Assembly (NCBI GenBank): GCA_019916065.1
Contig: CM034239.1
Coordinates: forward strand, 42,486,663 to 42,550,662
Direction: 5' to 3'
From: Vitellaria paradoxa
Lineage: Eukaryota > Streptophyta > Magnoliopsida > Ericales > Sapotaceae
Length of the DNA: 64,000 bases
The translations under genes were made by a program, and so were the position numbers. The notes beneath the pieces were generated by a model. The model did no database searches, was not told the origin of the DNA, and saw only the letters and a list, made by a program, of their open reading frames with translations. Numbering within the stretch: position 1 is the stretch's first letter; each line of letters begins with the position of its first letter. Below are positions 12,276 to 24,959 of the stretch, piece by piece.

Positions 12276-12680
12276 GTTGATGGAAGGTAGGGCCATTTTG
12301 GTAGTTTCACAACTGCAAGTTGGTTTTCCAAACCAAACTCAAAGTCCGTGTGCGGAGTCTGGTTTTTTCATAATTATTATTTTATTTATTTATTTTTATC
12401 AAGATGCCCATCAAACAAAGAGCGTGGGTTGGGTGGGCAAATAAAGTCAATATTTTTTTTTCTGGTGCGTTTATGTTAATTTGTTCTTTTATTTGTTTTA
12501 AATAAGATAATTATAATTAGTTTGCTTTACTCACATTCTTCTTATAAAATTCCCACTTCAGCTCTCTATGCAGTTACAAAAGGTGACTCTTTACTTTTAT
12601 AAGGTTACTAGAAAGAGAGGCACGGTGCATCCATGGGTTCAATCTATTTTAATTTTTTTTTTTATAAAAATAATAATAAA

Positions 12681-12850
12681 TGGTGTGTTTTGAGTTGTAT
12701 AAAAGTATATAAAATAAAATAAAATTGTAAAAGTAAATATCTCGTAATTCGTACAGTAAATGAAGAATTTAAATTTTATTATCTCGTAATTCGTATTTGT
12801 AGTGATTTATAAAATTTTATTTTATTTTATTTGCCACCAAACGGAGCCAA
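12681..12850. mobile_element. Tourist-like MITE, family M3 (degenerate ends)
   Basis: Begins GGTGTGTTTTGAGTTGTA and ends CCAAACGGAGCC. The body shares 'aaaattgtaaaagtaaata' and 'tctcgtaattcgt' with the elements at 43816-43973 and 51038-51185. The flanking trinucleotide duplication is not preserved. Confidence 0.6.
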
Positions 12851-12960
12851 ATTTAGATAAATTTAAAGCGCTCGACATACTGTGGTAAAACAAACATAGA
12901 GTAAGTGGGTAAAGGAAAAAACGTATGGAAGTTGAACAGTAATGACAAGTTGGCAACTAA

Positions 12961-13109
12961 GGGTGCATTTGGAAAGATAAAAAATGAGATAAAATGAGAT
13001 AAGTTGTGTGTTTGTAATTTATACAGTGAGATAAAATATAAATAATTTTTAAAATTTTTTAGTATTTTACACTATTTTTTAAAATTTTTTTATCACTGCA
13101 AATGGAGCC
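12961..13109. mobile_element. Tourist-like MITE with TAA duplication
   Basis: Begins GGGTGCATTTGG and ends AAATGGAGCC, with TAA on each side (12958-12960, 13110-13112). It is 149 bp, AT-rich and non-coding. Confidence 0.75.
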
Positions 13110-13253
13110 TAAATAGAAATAGATTAATATGTTAGAATTCCAAATTTACCTACAAATTTACTATTAAATTAACATTAAACACAATTGATTGAGTAACGGG
13201 ACATTATAATTGGAATCAAATTGAAACGACCATTTAGACTCACACATTATAAT

Positions 13254-13887
13254 TAGGGATGATATCGGTCCGGTTTGGTTTAATTTTGGGTTATTTATGG
13301 GACCGGACTGGATTTTCGGTTTGAAAATTTTTAAAATCGGAACCAGTTTATATAATTCGGTTTCAGTTCAATCAGTTTCAGTTTGGTTCGGTTCTGGTTT
13401 GGTTCAGTTCGGTTCGGTTCCGGTTTCAATCCGGTTTCCATCGTAGGTTACAATTTTAAGACAAGTCCAATATAAAAAAAATCAATTATGACCCAATATA
13501 TTAAAAAAACTTATAAAAATTACATTAATGTGGTTTTCAAACCTATTACGAACTCAAAAAATATTTTCACCTCTAACCTAATTTCTAGTCATGGCCCAGT
13601 TTCCTCTACTGTGGCATTGTAAGTAATTGGTAGGTGTTGTCCAATGGTAAAGCCATCACTTGAAACCTTTGGGATCTTAAGTTCGAGTCCCAACCACTAC
13701 ATTTTGCTACACACTTGTATTATAATCAGTTCGATCCGATCCAATTCGGTTTTAAAACCCTCAAAACCGGAAACCAAACCAGTTTTAAAAAATTAAAATT
13801 TTTTAAACCGAAACCAAACCAAATTTTAAAAAATTGGTTTATAAAATCCAGTTCAGTCCAATTTATCGATTTTTTATAACATCCCTA
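13254..13887. mobile_element. Non-autonomous hAT-type element with perfect 8-bp duplication
   Basis: Termini are TAGGGATG at the left and CATCCCTA at the right. ATTATAAT occurs directly outside both (13246-13253 and 13888-13895), the 8-bp duplication of hAT elements. The inner flanks hold repeated CGGTTTGGTTCGG-type motifs in opposite orientation. A tRNA-like segment (about 13630-13730) lies inside. No transposase coding region. Confidence 0.88.
13630..13735 (+). mobile_element. Probable tRNA-derived SINE inside the hAT element
   Basis: TGTCCAATGGTAAAG (A-box-like) is followed about 35-40 bases later by AGTTCGAGTCCC (B box), within the hAT element. No target duplication was found, so the ends are approximate. 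Confidence 0.45.
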
Positions 13888-14039
13888 ATTATAATAGTAT
13901 AAATATTGTATGAAGCATAAATATTTCTTCAATTATTGTTAAATAAATATCATACAAACGAGAGGCATCTCTTTTTAGATTTTTTTTTAAATTAAGAATT
14001 ATTTAATAATAGTATTTATATATTAAAAAAACTCTTTGG

Positions 14040-14790
14040 TTATATTTTTAGAAGGAGTCGATTTTACTTTTACTCCCCGATTGGATGGTGCTAAAATTTA
14101 AGGGGGATAAGTTTTAGAGGAGGTACAAAATAAGAAGGGATATTATTTTTAGAGGGTTTGCCCACATTGATATGATGTTTATGGAGGGGGATAACTTTTA
14201 ACTTGGTTTGGATATTTTATAAATAAAAGGAAGTGAATGATGGAAAAAACAGTCAAATGACTCTTTTGCCCTTGTAGTGTCCCAAAATTTGGTTACCCAT
14301 TAAATTAAACTTGATTACCCAAACTTAATTATATAATGTGAAAACTAACTAGTACAAATTAATTTCAGATAAATTAAATTATATTATTATCTTAAAATCA
14401 CATCACCTCCCTATTTGAAAAAAATATATTTTTTTAATCACACAACCCCCTATTTGGAAAAAAAATTATATTTTTTTATTTTGATTAATATAATTTTTAA
14501 TACATTTTTCTATTAGAAAAAATAGAATTTATTTCTAATAAAAAATACATTTTGTAGGTGAGAAAGGGGTATAATAGTCCAATTTAATCCATATAAGAAG
14601 AGATAATTTTTGGAGAGCTCAAACCCTCTCCAAAAATAATACACCTTCTTCCAAGATTAAGAAGGGGGGATAATTTTTAGAGGGGAGAAATTTTACTTCT
14701 CAAACCAAGCAAAAAAATCACATCAAAGCTTATAAAAGTGTATTATTTATGGAGGCGCCTATTTGAAGCATCAAATCGGCCCCTTATGTT
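14040..14790. repeat. Repetitive AT-rich segment, possible old transposon
   Basis: Contains repeated phrases such as 'gggggataattttwgagg' in both orientations near 14100-14220 and 14590-14700. This suggests a decayed inverted-repeat element. The ends cannot be fixed and no gene is present. Confidence 0.35.
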
Positions 14791-14846
14791 ATGTATACTA
14801 CATACTGTTTGATTATAAAAATTCTGACAATATAACACTACTCTAA

Positions 14847-15224
14847 GGCTATGTTTGTTTACGGGATGAGAGCGGCGGACTGGAGTAGCAGTCCATGGGA
14901 CCCACCTTCTTCCTATGTTTGTTTTGGTTTTTTCTTAATATGTGGGTCCCACGGATTGGAGTAGCAATGAAGTATTTTGTCGGATGAGTAATCCTGTGGG
15001 GCATGTGGTATTATTAATATCCTATTTTTTGATTTATGTCCCTCCAAGATCCAAAGATCTAAAATTATTTCCTATCATATCACATATCAAATCACATCTT
15101 TTATCCCACTTTACATTCCACTAACCAAACATAAAAAAAAAATAATCCCATCTTTTATGTAATCTCATATATTATCCCATAATATTACTTATCCCCCATC
15201 ATTCAATCCTCTCAAACATAGTCT
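14847..15224. mobile_element. MITE with GCTATGTTTG ends
   Basis: Left end GGCTATGTTTGTTT and right end CAAACATAGTCT form terminal inverted repeats about 370 bp apart. The interior also has 'tgggacccacc' and 'gtgggtcccac', an internal inverted pair. The open frame at 14942-15124 inside it is not a gene. Confidence 0.6.
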
Positions 15225-15229
15225 CAATA

Positions 15230-15461
15230 TATTAGATATTGGTACATATGTGATGCACATGATTATTACTTTTATGGTTATACACTATAAATCATGAACA
15301 TTTTAAAACGGGTATTATATTCGACGCAAAAGTACGCAACGTTGCATCAAGTTTTTAAAATATGATGACGAGCAATTGCGCGTGAAAGCACAGTAAAGAT
15401 AAATAAATAATTAAATAGAGAAAGCGAGTAGAACAAGACTGTAAAAATGGGGAGAAGAAAA

Positions 15462-15493
<32 letters not shown>

Positions 15494-17355
15494 TTATCAG
15501 AGAGAAAAAGTGGAATGATGTTGTAAGGGGCCGTGGATGCTACCAAAAAAAAAAATTTTGCATATATTGCCGACACATTATACTTTAGTGGTTAATTAAG
15601 TGTTTGATAAAAATTTATAAAAATTAAAAAAAAAATAGAAGAAATTTTAAAAAAATTAATAAAAGTTAGAATTGTATTTGGTGAAAAAAATTGAACAAAT
15701 TTGATAAAAGTTAATTTTTGTTTCTTCAGTGCGTCAAACAACTCATAATAATATTTATGTCTAACCATATTTATATATAAAAAGAGTTTTTAGTATATTA
15801 TCTTTTTAAAAATAAGATATTATCATTTCGATTTTATTTTTTAATAAAAATTTTTAATAATACAGCACTGATCCCCAAAAAAAAAAAAGAAAAAAAAATG
15901 AAGAAAAGTATCATCATCATCACCATCAGCGAACACTCACATACACGCAGTGAATCGGTGATGGTACAATTGCCTCTGTAAATTCTGGCAGGATTATTTC
16001 CCAAATTTCTCAGAAGTCAGAAACAACTCTTTTCTCTTTGCAAGGAAACTTCAGTGAATAGACTTTGCAGGAACCCAGATGCTTCATATTTATCTGATTT
16101 TCCTCGAGGCAATGATATATGTTTCCAGCAGAACAAATGGAGTCTCCTTATTGCGTCGTCCATTTAGGAGACATCTTCTCGTTGGCAAAAGAAACTTCAA
16201 CAAGGGATTTTTATCGGTTTGATTTGTTATAATTTCTTAAAAATTTTTAAAAATTATTTATTTTTTATTTTTTTTATACGAATTATGAAATTATAATTTA
16301 TTTTATTTTTTTTTTATTTTTTATAACTCCAAATATATCCATAATTAAACTTTGTAATTATAATAATAATTGTCATCTCAAATCCTTCATCAATCTAATC
16401 ATGCATTTCTTTTTCTATTAATTAATTAATAGTACCATCCATACCACTTAAAGCACAAACAAAGTTTTCGATTCGTTTACATGAAATGCCAACCTGACAG
16501 GACAAATCACTTAAAACAGATAAATTATTTTTAATTAAGTGCTGGTTTGGAACAGCAAAAATTACAAATAATTTCTAAACATTTTTATTTTATTTTTTCC
16601 GATCTTCTTAATTTTTTTTACACTAAATGTCTCCAACTTTTACTAATTTTTATTAAAGATTTTTAATTTTTTTTTAATTTTGACCAACTTTTTCTAATTT
16701 TTAAATAACACATCAAATACTCGGTGTCATTTGGTATACTTATTTTTAATCTATTTTCTATTTTACAAATTTAAAAATAAGGAAAATAGTTCAAAACGCA
16801 GTTGGTTACTTGTGTGTTCAAAATCTATTTTAAAAAATAAAAAATAGATTTATATATAAAATGTAAAATGACTAAAAGTCGTTCTAAACTTTTTTAACTC
16901 AAAATGAGGAAAATCTTGAAATATAAAAATAAAAAATGTCAAAGTAAATGCGTATGCTGTTTTTTTTGTTTTGAAAATTTTAAAATATAAAATACATAAA
17001 ACAAAAAATAAAAATACAAACTAAATGGTAGTTAAATTTTGCCTAAGTAATTTATAAAGGGTTTTTGGAGGCTGGTCACTATTTATGGACTTATAAGGAT
17101 TTAAGTCATACCTAAAAAATTTATTTGTAAATAAGTCACAATTGTAACAAAAAAATAAAAAAAAAGACATCACGCATTTTTCACCACATTTCAAAACTGT
17201 CAGTTTTATCCGAAAATAGTGCATACTTCACTCATAACTTCCGCGACTTTCCATCTTTTTTACAAAGCAAGTAAAACTGATTTTTGGAAACAAAATTAAA
17301 ACTGTTTGGAAAAAACTTAAATCGATAATCATTCCTAAGTATCTTTATTTTTTCT
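15230..17355. other. AT-rich intergenic DNA
   Basis: Holds a TA run (15462-15488), family M1 MITE copy 2 (16723-17031) and a more GC-balanced segment at about 15900-16200 with no recognisable frame on either strand. No gene supported. Confidence 0.55.
16723..17031. mobile_element. Tourist-like MITE, family M1 copy 2
   Basis: Begins GGTGTCATTTGG and ends ACAAACTAAATGG. The body ('ggttacttgtgtgttcaaaa', 'aatgactaaaagtc') matches copies at 3093 and 56906. No clean duplication is visible. Confidence 0.55.
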
Positions 17356-17361
17356 GATTTT

Positions 17362-18175
17362 GAAACAGTACCGGTACTGTTTTGAAAATAACTCAAAATA
17401 CTAATCAACCCCATGGATTTCTCTTGCCCAAAACTTGTCATCTGCTTATAATTCGTGGTGCTGTTTTGAAAATAGTACCGATAAAATAGTACCGGTACTG
17501 TTTTCGACCGATACTGTTTTTATACTGCCTAAAAAACATCAAATGATACATAACACAAACCAATTATATGAGCCAACATCATCATATTTTTTGAAACAGT
17601 ACCAGTACTGTTTTGAAGATAACTCAAAAAATCCATCGGTCCCATGGATTTCTCTTACCCTTAAAACTCGTTATCTGCTTATAATTCATGGTGCTATTTT
17701 GAAAACAGTACCGATAAAACAGTACCGGTACCGATAAAACAGTACCGGTACTGTTTTGGACCGGTACTGTTTTCAAATTACCTAAAAAACATCAATCGAT
17801 ACATAACACAAACCAACTATACGAGCCAACATCATCATATTTTTTGAAACAGTACCGGTACTGTTTTGAAGATAGTTCAAAACGTTGATCAGCCCAATAG
17901 ATTTCTCTTGCCCTTAAAACTCGTCATCTGCTTATAATTCATAGTGCTGTTTTGAAAACAGTACCGATAAAACAGTACCGGTACTGTGTTGAAAACAGTA
18001 CCGATACTGTTTTGACCGATACTGTTTTCATATTGCCTAAAAAATATCAATCGATACATAACACAAACCAACCATACGAGCCAACATCATCATATTCAAA
18101 CCAACCATACGAGCCAATATCATCATATTTTTTGAAACAGTACCGATACTATTTTGAAGATAGTTCAAAACGCCA
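17362..18175. repeat. Tandem array rich in ACAGTACCGGTACTGT palindromes
   Basis: About 3.3 units start at 17362, 17593, 17846 and 18134, so spacing is about 231, 253 and 288 bases. Each unit holds GAAACAGTACCGGTACTG, a 'cccatggatttctcttgccc' block, 'gtcatctgcttataattc', a cluster of CAGTACCG half sites, and 'catacgagccaacatcatcatatt'. The 16-base self-complementary word ACAGTACCGGTACTGT occurs perfectly at 17365, 17739, 17849 and 17972, with close variants elsewhere. The last unit carries an extra 33-bp direct duplication (about 18065-18130). Open frames on both strands here are by-products of the repeat. Confidence 0.9.
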
Positions 18176-18179
18176 ATCG

Positions 18180-20610
18180 ACAAAATCAATCCATGAAGAA
18201 AATATGCCAAATAAGTTCTATCTTCTTAATATCTTCACGACTAAAACTATAAATAATGAAACTGAAAACAAGGAAAGAAAAAAAAAAACGGAAGAAGCGT
18301 GATTCTCGGTAAACCATATCTTCACGTGATTCCCGAAATTTTTCGGAAATAACTTGTGTAATTTTGTTATAGAAATAAATGATATTATCGGTCTATTAGA
18401 AACTATATTTAAAACAAACTAGTGTGACTCTCTCAAAAGTGTGACTCAAATACAAAACTTTTCACATTAATATGACTTAAAAACAATATTTTTTTTGGTG
18501 TAACTAATAGTTTTAAAAGATTGCAAAATATGACTTAAATACAATTTTTTGAATTTATAATCATACATTTCGTGTTTTACTCTAACCCTTGTTTTCACCT
18601 TTTTTTTTCTTCTACACTTCTCACTTTTAATATTAAAAGAGTTTCTTCCTTCCTCACATCAATTCACCCTTGGTAGCCCGATCCAGATAGTTGTTTATAT
18701 ATGTATGTATGTATATATATATATATATTGTGATTGAGGAAACCTGTTGCAAGAGATAAGAACAAAGATGAAACTACCGACGACAGTGAAAGGAGAAAAA
18801 TTATAGCTCATAAAAGAGTTCTGAAATCCTATGCTATCATTATTCAAGAAAATGTTAGCGCTTCATTTTGGATAATTAAAGTTTCAAATCAATAGATTTG
18901 AAATTAAATTATATTAAAATATAAGTAAGTATGTTAATTTATGTAATAATATATGAATCAATTAAAGTTTTTCTAATAATGTCATTGTTTTCTAAAATAA
19001 TGGAATCCCTGTTACGAAAGATTTCAAATCACTGACAAAATTATCACGTTAAACTGATTAAATTTATAATGAAATCTTTATTTAAATTAATAAAATTATA
19101 TTTAAATAATTTTTTTTCAAATAATTAACACCAAATTATTTGATTTGAAATGCATAAATACAACCTTAAAAGCTAAAACAAAAGGACTATAAATGTTGGC
19201 AGGTGGGAAATTAAACAATTGCCACTTGTTAACTTTAGCCATTGCTATCTAACTCTAATGTATTATGCTTTGAAGAAATAGTAGTTTCAGGCAAATAATT
19301 TACCATAATGATGGAGCTGGGGTGGAAAAAGACTTCCAACGGAGGAACTTTTGTAACTATTGCTATCTGGCTGTCATGCATTGGACTGCTAATTTTGTCA
19401 AATCTGGAGAAATGCTAATTTGAAGGCAAATTCCCCATCATGGATATGTTTTATAACCCACTTCAGAATGCATCATTCACTTTGTCTTATATATATATTT
19501 ATATATATATATATATAAGTGATCACGTATGTACAGGTTTCAGAACTTTTTACCCGCCATAACTAGTGTATAGGGGTAATACGTAATATGAAAATTAAAT
19601 AAATAACAAGACAGGTGACAAACACTTGGCGATATCAATATGGCTTCGTTTGGAGTAAGAAAAAGTGAGGTAAATTGAGATAAATTAAGATAAATTGAAA
19701 GTTCGTAATACGTGCAGTGAAAGAAAAAAATTGATGTGATATATAAAGTTAACAGAGATTTATAGAATTTTTCAAAAAAAAATTATAAACCAAACGAAGC
19801 CTTATACAGCAGTTTAGGTCCGTGTCTATTGAGGCTCTGCCAAAAAAGGAAAAAATTAAAAAAAAAATTAAATTTTTTTAATTTTTTTCAATCAAATTTA
19901 GTTATGTGTTATTTTTATATTATTTTAACACTAATTTTTAATTTTTTAATCTTTTTTAAAACTCCAAACACTCCTGAATTAAAAACCAATTACTTAACTC
20001 ATTCATGGACTCCGCATATGGTTGTAAATCAATTAGGTCATTTATGAATAAAATTAGGCTTAACTCAATTCATTTATTTAATAAATGAGTTAGATTTGAA
20101 TGAAAAATTAAACTCATTTATTAAACAACTAAGAGTTTATTTTATATTTAGATATATATGTATAACTAAATAATTAAATATCTTGTATTAATTTATATAA
20201 TGATATAATGTACTTTTCGTTCCAAAAATTGTTTTACCATTTATAAAAGTTTTAGTTTGACTATTTTATATTTAGTAATTAAATATCTATACAAATTAAT
20301 AACACATATGATATTCCTAGGTTAATAATTACATTATATTATTTCTTGAGACTTATAAAAATTAACTTAATTGTGATGAATTTTTTTTTCTTATAATACA
20401 AAAATTATTAATAAAAAGTTGTTTGTGAATAGATTATACTCAAGTTAGGCTTGTTCATTTATAAATGATAATTTTAAATAAAAAATATGTTCCATTTAAA
20501 CGAGTCTAGACCATCATTTACCACAACTAACACAAATATATATTTGAATACTGTCGAGTTCATGATTTATACTCGACTACCATACGTAAAAAATAAATAT
20601 TCTGTCAATG
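18180..20610. other. Intergenic DNA with one MITE
   Basis: Contains TA/TG microsatellites (about 18700-18730, 19490-19516) and a MITE at 19646-19801. No supported gene. Confidence 0.55.
19646..19801. mobile_element. MITE with GGCTTCGTTTGG inverted repeats
   Basis: Left end GGCTTCGTTTGGAG and right end CCAAACGAAGCC are near-perfect inverted repeats about 155 bp apart. The flanking trinucleotides (TAT and TTA) do not match. Confidence 0.7.
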
Positions 20611-20618
20611 AATATTTA

Positions 20619-20870
20619 GGCTCCGTTTGGGAAACCCGACTAGTAGTCGGTTTTTTTTTACTTTCAACAGTGCTTGGTCAATTTTACCTTCTTACATTTT
20701 AACCTTCTTTTAAACTTTTAAGGGTAAAAATATCAAATTAACAAAAACTAAAAATCTATCTAAAAAAAAGTCATTTTTTTCCTTCCCAAATACAAATTTA
20801 ACTAGCTTATTTTTAGCTAGCTAGTAGTCAACTAAAAATAAGTTAGCTAACTTTTTTCCCAAACCAAACC
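20619..20870. mobile_element. Tourist-like MITE, family M4 copy 1 (TTA duplication)
   Basis: Begins GGCTCCGTTTGGGAAA and ends TTTCCCAAACCAAACC-like, with TTA on both sides (20616-20618, 20871-20873). The body ('cttcttacattttaa', 'tcaaattaacaaaaactaaaa') is the same family as both arms of the inverted repeat at 23.7-24.95 kb. Confidence 0.75.
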
Positions 20871-20879
20871 TTAGTATAA

Positions 20880-22223
20880 TAAAGGAGTGTGAATCATAAC
20901 CTCTTATATATTAAATGAATAATAAATATGACACATGTTATGAGAAGATAGAACAATTCTTTGCAGAGTAAATATCCAACTATTTAGTTTTTAGAACAAA
21001 AATCATTTCGCACAATACTATGTAAAATTAGGAGTTACCTGCCCAACAATTTATTAATCACTTGTAATGATATAATTCAATTTACCTTTAACAAATGACA
21101 CTTATATAATAACTAAATATTATTTTTGAATTGATAAAAAAAAATATGCAAGTCATATTCTTTCAATATCACGATTGCGTACGTATATTTCCCACCATGG
21201 TAGTGCTTGAACAGTATTTTATTCTTCATCAGTGAAGTGCATGTCGCATCACATCGATCAGTGCAAGCCTTTTTGTTGCTATACCAACCATGAGCTAGGG
21301 TAATTTTTTTATTAATTTCCAAAATTAATATCTCAAATCCTCATAGTTTATCTTCCAGGCAATTGTCTTTTATACTTGTACGCGGAATCGTTTTGCTCTC
21401 ACAATTAACTGAAAGAGACTCATTTTTGTCGTCTAAGGAACCTCTCAAATGTCATAAATATTTTTGTAGGTTGCTTAAACAAATTATTTGAATTAGTTGA
21501 AATTTTTCATAAATATTTTCTTCCAACATTTTTACATTGTTCTACTATTAACGCGTTAGTATAATAAGACACTTTGGGTTTCATTTAAAGAAAATAAGAG
21601 TGAGAAGTTTAAAAAAAAAGTAAAGTGTGAGAGGTAACTCTGATTTAGTGTGTAAAAAGTTCAAAGTATAAAATTCTTTTTTTAGGGTAGTGTGTAAGTG
21701 TGAGAATGCGAGTGCTAGTGTCATTTATATAAAATTTTTATACAAAAATTCGCTTGAATAAAATTCTTGTTTATTTAAAGTGGGCACTTTCACTAAAAGA
21801 AAATACATTAGTTTGATAATTAATTAACTTGGTCAATATTAATTAAAATTCTAAGGCTAATTGAATGTCTAAAAATAATTCCATAAACCTACTTTTGTGT
21901 AAACTATATATATATATATATATATTCCCAGCATCTAGCTACCACCTCAATTGGTTTTTTTTTCGGCAATAATTAAGTAATGTTATAATATGGACCAACT
22001 AGGCAAAAATGGACGCTCCACTTTAAATGGAACCCCCCCCCCTTTTTTCAAATCAAGTTCATTGATTAGATCAAATCAGATTTGATCTGATCCATGCTTT
22101 TTACTTAACAATAATACATATATATATATATATATATATACAAACACACTTACATTGAGCCTCCAAAAGAATAAACAAAAGAAATATAGCTGAAGTATGC
22201 CCTCAATCAGTCGAACAACATGC

Positions 22224-22261
<38 letters not shown>

Positions 22262-23690
22262 CCTCAAATTATAAATAACTAAAGGAGAATCAAGCCTAGT
22301 AGAGATCCAATTAAACACACAGAGAGAACACAAAGTTAGATAGAACAAAGTTATAAGGAATCTTGATGATGACACCAGTATGATTTAGCAACAAAGGAAG
22401 CAAGTTAAACGTTGATTTAAAAAAAAAAAGTATCACTATAATGTGTACCATAGTGGTACACTTAGGAACTCACACATCTTTTGATCACTTTCACTTTTAC
22501 AATAAAAGTAACCTTATACACGAATCTCCGGGAATCTGTAAAGTGAAGTAAATGTCGCATAAATTATTTTAAAATGATAATTTAAAATGCAAGCCATCCC
22601 ACCTTAATAAAATATTAGGAAAGAGAAGGGTGTCATATCTATATCACTCTTGTAATAATAATTTGGGATCGTTAGATTTTAATCCAACAATTTAGATACA
22701 TTCACACTATTTTAATTAAAATAAATAAATAAATAAATATGTCTGGTTCTGATTGTATGTCACGGTCCTCCAAATCCAAAATATTAACGCTCCAAATGGT
22801 AAAAGATTTTAAAAAATATTTTTTTAATTTTTGTTAATTAATTTTGAATTTGATGTTAAGGACCCGTTTTCTTTTATTTATCAATCTCTTATTCATGTAC
22901 TTTTTTGTATTCATACAAATATGTGACTCTCCATATAAAAGTAGAGTCACAAATAAGTGGATATATTAATTAACTCAAATTTATTATTTTACTTGATCAA
23001 GTAACATCTGGGGTGGAGCATATATTTTGATTGGTTCAACGGTTAAAGTGACTGCTGCAAATGTGGAGATATACCTTCCATTGTTCATAGTTTGAATTTT
23101 TAAGCTTCATCATTTTAAGAGATAGTTTTAGAGTAGCAGTGGTATGGTGGTTATTATGATTTAAAGTTTTCTTATTCGATTTTTTCTTTTTTTTTTTTTT
23201 TTAATACCAAAACAAGTCCCGTATTTGTTTGGGCTCGACATAGGCATCTTCAAGTCAAGTCGTGCTTTAAAAAAATTTAAAAAAATAAAAATTATGCTAG
23301 ATTTAATCCCAAACAGTGCACTTAAACTTGTTTATTTTTTAAACATTATTTATAATATATTTTTAGGTAAAAATATTTTTAAAATTAATTATATAAATAA
23401 TAATTTAGCACTAAAATAAATATTTTATACAAAATTTGATATATATAAAACCAAAATTTTAGAAGAAAATACAAATAAAATAATATATACCCTAAAATAT
23501 TAAAAAAATATTATTTATATATTTCAAGCCGGGCCAATTTAGTCAATCACAAGCCCGAGCCTATTTAACTAAAGACTACCTAGCTGCATCAACACTTCAC
23601 AGATGATGTTAGTCCGCTCTCAGCACGCGCTGATCACAAGTTGTTTGTTTGTTTTTTTTATTTTTTTATTAATGTTTCAAACCGGCGGTA
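20880..23690. other. AT-rich intergenic DNA with TA microsatellites
   Basis: TA runs lie at about 21907-21924, 22118-22141 and 22231-22261. A tRNA-like fragment (about 23025-23100, TGGTTCAACGGT then AGTTTGAATTTT) followed by a T-rich tract may be an old SINE. No gene supported. Confidence 0.5.
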
Positions 23691-23691
23691 A

Positions 23692-23706
23692 GGCTGAGTT
23701 TGGGTT

Positions 23707-23741
<35 letters not shown>

Positions 23742-24955
23742 GTTGACTATTAACTAACTTCTAAAAAGTTAATTTTTTTTTATGTTTGGAAAGGAAAAAA
23801 AGTTAAATTTTTAGTATTTAGCTTTTTAACTTTTTGTTAGTTTAAAATTTTTACCCTTTAATATTTAAAACAAGTTTAAAATGTAAGAGGATAAATTTGA
23901 TTATTTTAGAAAAAACAAAAAAGCTAGTAACTGGTAGCTGAGCTACCAACTTTTTTTCTTAAACATAGCTCCAACGTCAATCAATCCATCATTTTTTTTT
24001 TGTAAGAATGTGGTTCAAATAATAAAAATATTTTTAAGTTATTGGATAATATATTAATTATATTGAATATTAAATATTTAAAAATTAAATTTATTAATAT
24101 AATTTTAAAATATTTTAAATGAATATTTTTAAAGTATTTAAAAATAAAATTTATCAATATAATTTAAAATATTATATTAAAAATTCAATTATTATAAAAA
24201 TTAAATTATCCACATATGTTTCATTGAACTCATATGAAAAGCATTTTTTATTATAAAAAATAAATTATACTGATAAATTACCTTTCTAAATTTTTTAACA
24301 ATTATTACTTGAATTATTATAAAAAAATATTTTTGAGTTGTTGGATGATATATCAATTATATTGAATATTAAAATATATAAGAAAATTTTGTTATATTAA
24401 TATAATTAAACTATTATAAAATTCAAAATTGTTAAAAAATTAGGAAAGTAATTTATCAATATAATTTATTTTTTGTAATTAAAAATACTTTTTATATGGA
24501 TTCAATGAGACATATGTAGATAATCTGATTTTTACAATAGTTGAATTTTTAGTATAATATTTTAAATTATATTAATAAATTTTACTTTTAAATATTTTAA
24601 TATTTAATATAATTAATATATTATCCAATAACTGAAAAATATTTTTATTATTTGAACCATGTTCTTACAAAAAAAAAATGTTGGGTTGATTAACATTAAG
24701 AGTTGTGTTTGGGAAAAAAAAAAGTTAGTAGCTCGGTTACCAGTTACTAATTTTTTGACTTTTTGTAAAATGACTAAATTTATCTTCTTACATTTTAAAC
24801 TTTTTTTAATTATTGAAGAGCAAAAAATTCAAAGTAACAAAAAGTTAAAAAGTTAACTATTAAAAAGTTAACTTTTTACTTCCCCAAGTATTAAAAAAAA
24901 TTTAATTTTTTAAATGTTAGTTAGGAGCCAACTATTGAAAAATTTTATACACCGA
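23692..24955. repeat. 1.26-kb inverted repeat built from two head-to-head MITEs
   Basis: The left arm (23692 to about 24320) and right arm (about 24340 to 24955) are reverse complements over most of their length. Outer parts (23692-23972 and 24700-24955) are family M4 MITE copies in opposite orientation, both with TAA beside the left-type end. Inner parts (about 23975-24690) pair through 'tttgtaagaatgtggttcaaataataaaaatattttt' and its complement. Transcribed, it could fold into a very long hairpin. Confidence 0.8.
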
Positions 24956-24959
24956 GTTG

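Noticed and set aside
17362..18175. CRISPR array
   Set aside because: Units are about 250 bp, diverged and without unique spacers, and the genome is eukaryotic.
17435..18302. Open frames of 60-116 codons on both strands
   Set aside because: They arise from the palindromic tandem repeat, which lacks stops in several frames. There is no protein-like composition.
22076..22375. 99-codon minus-strand frame
   Set aside because: Largely encoded by TA microsatellites (YIYIYI runs).
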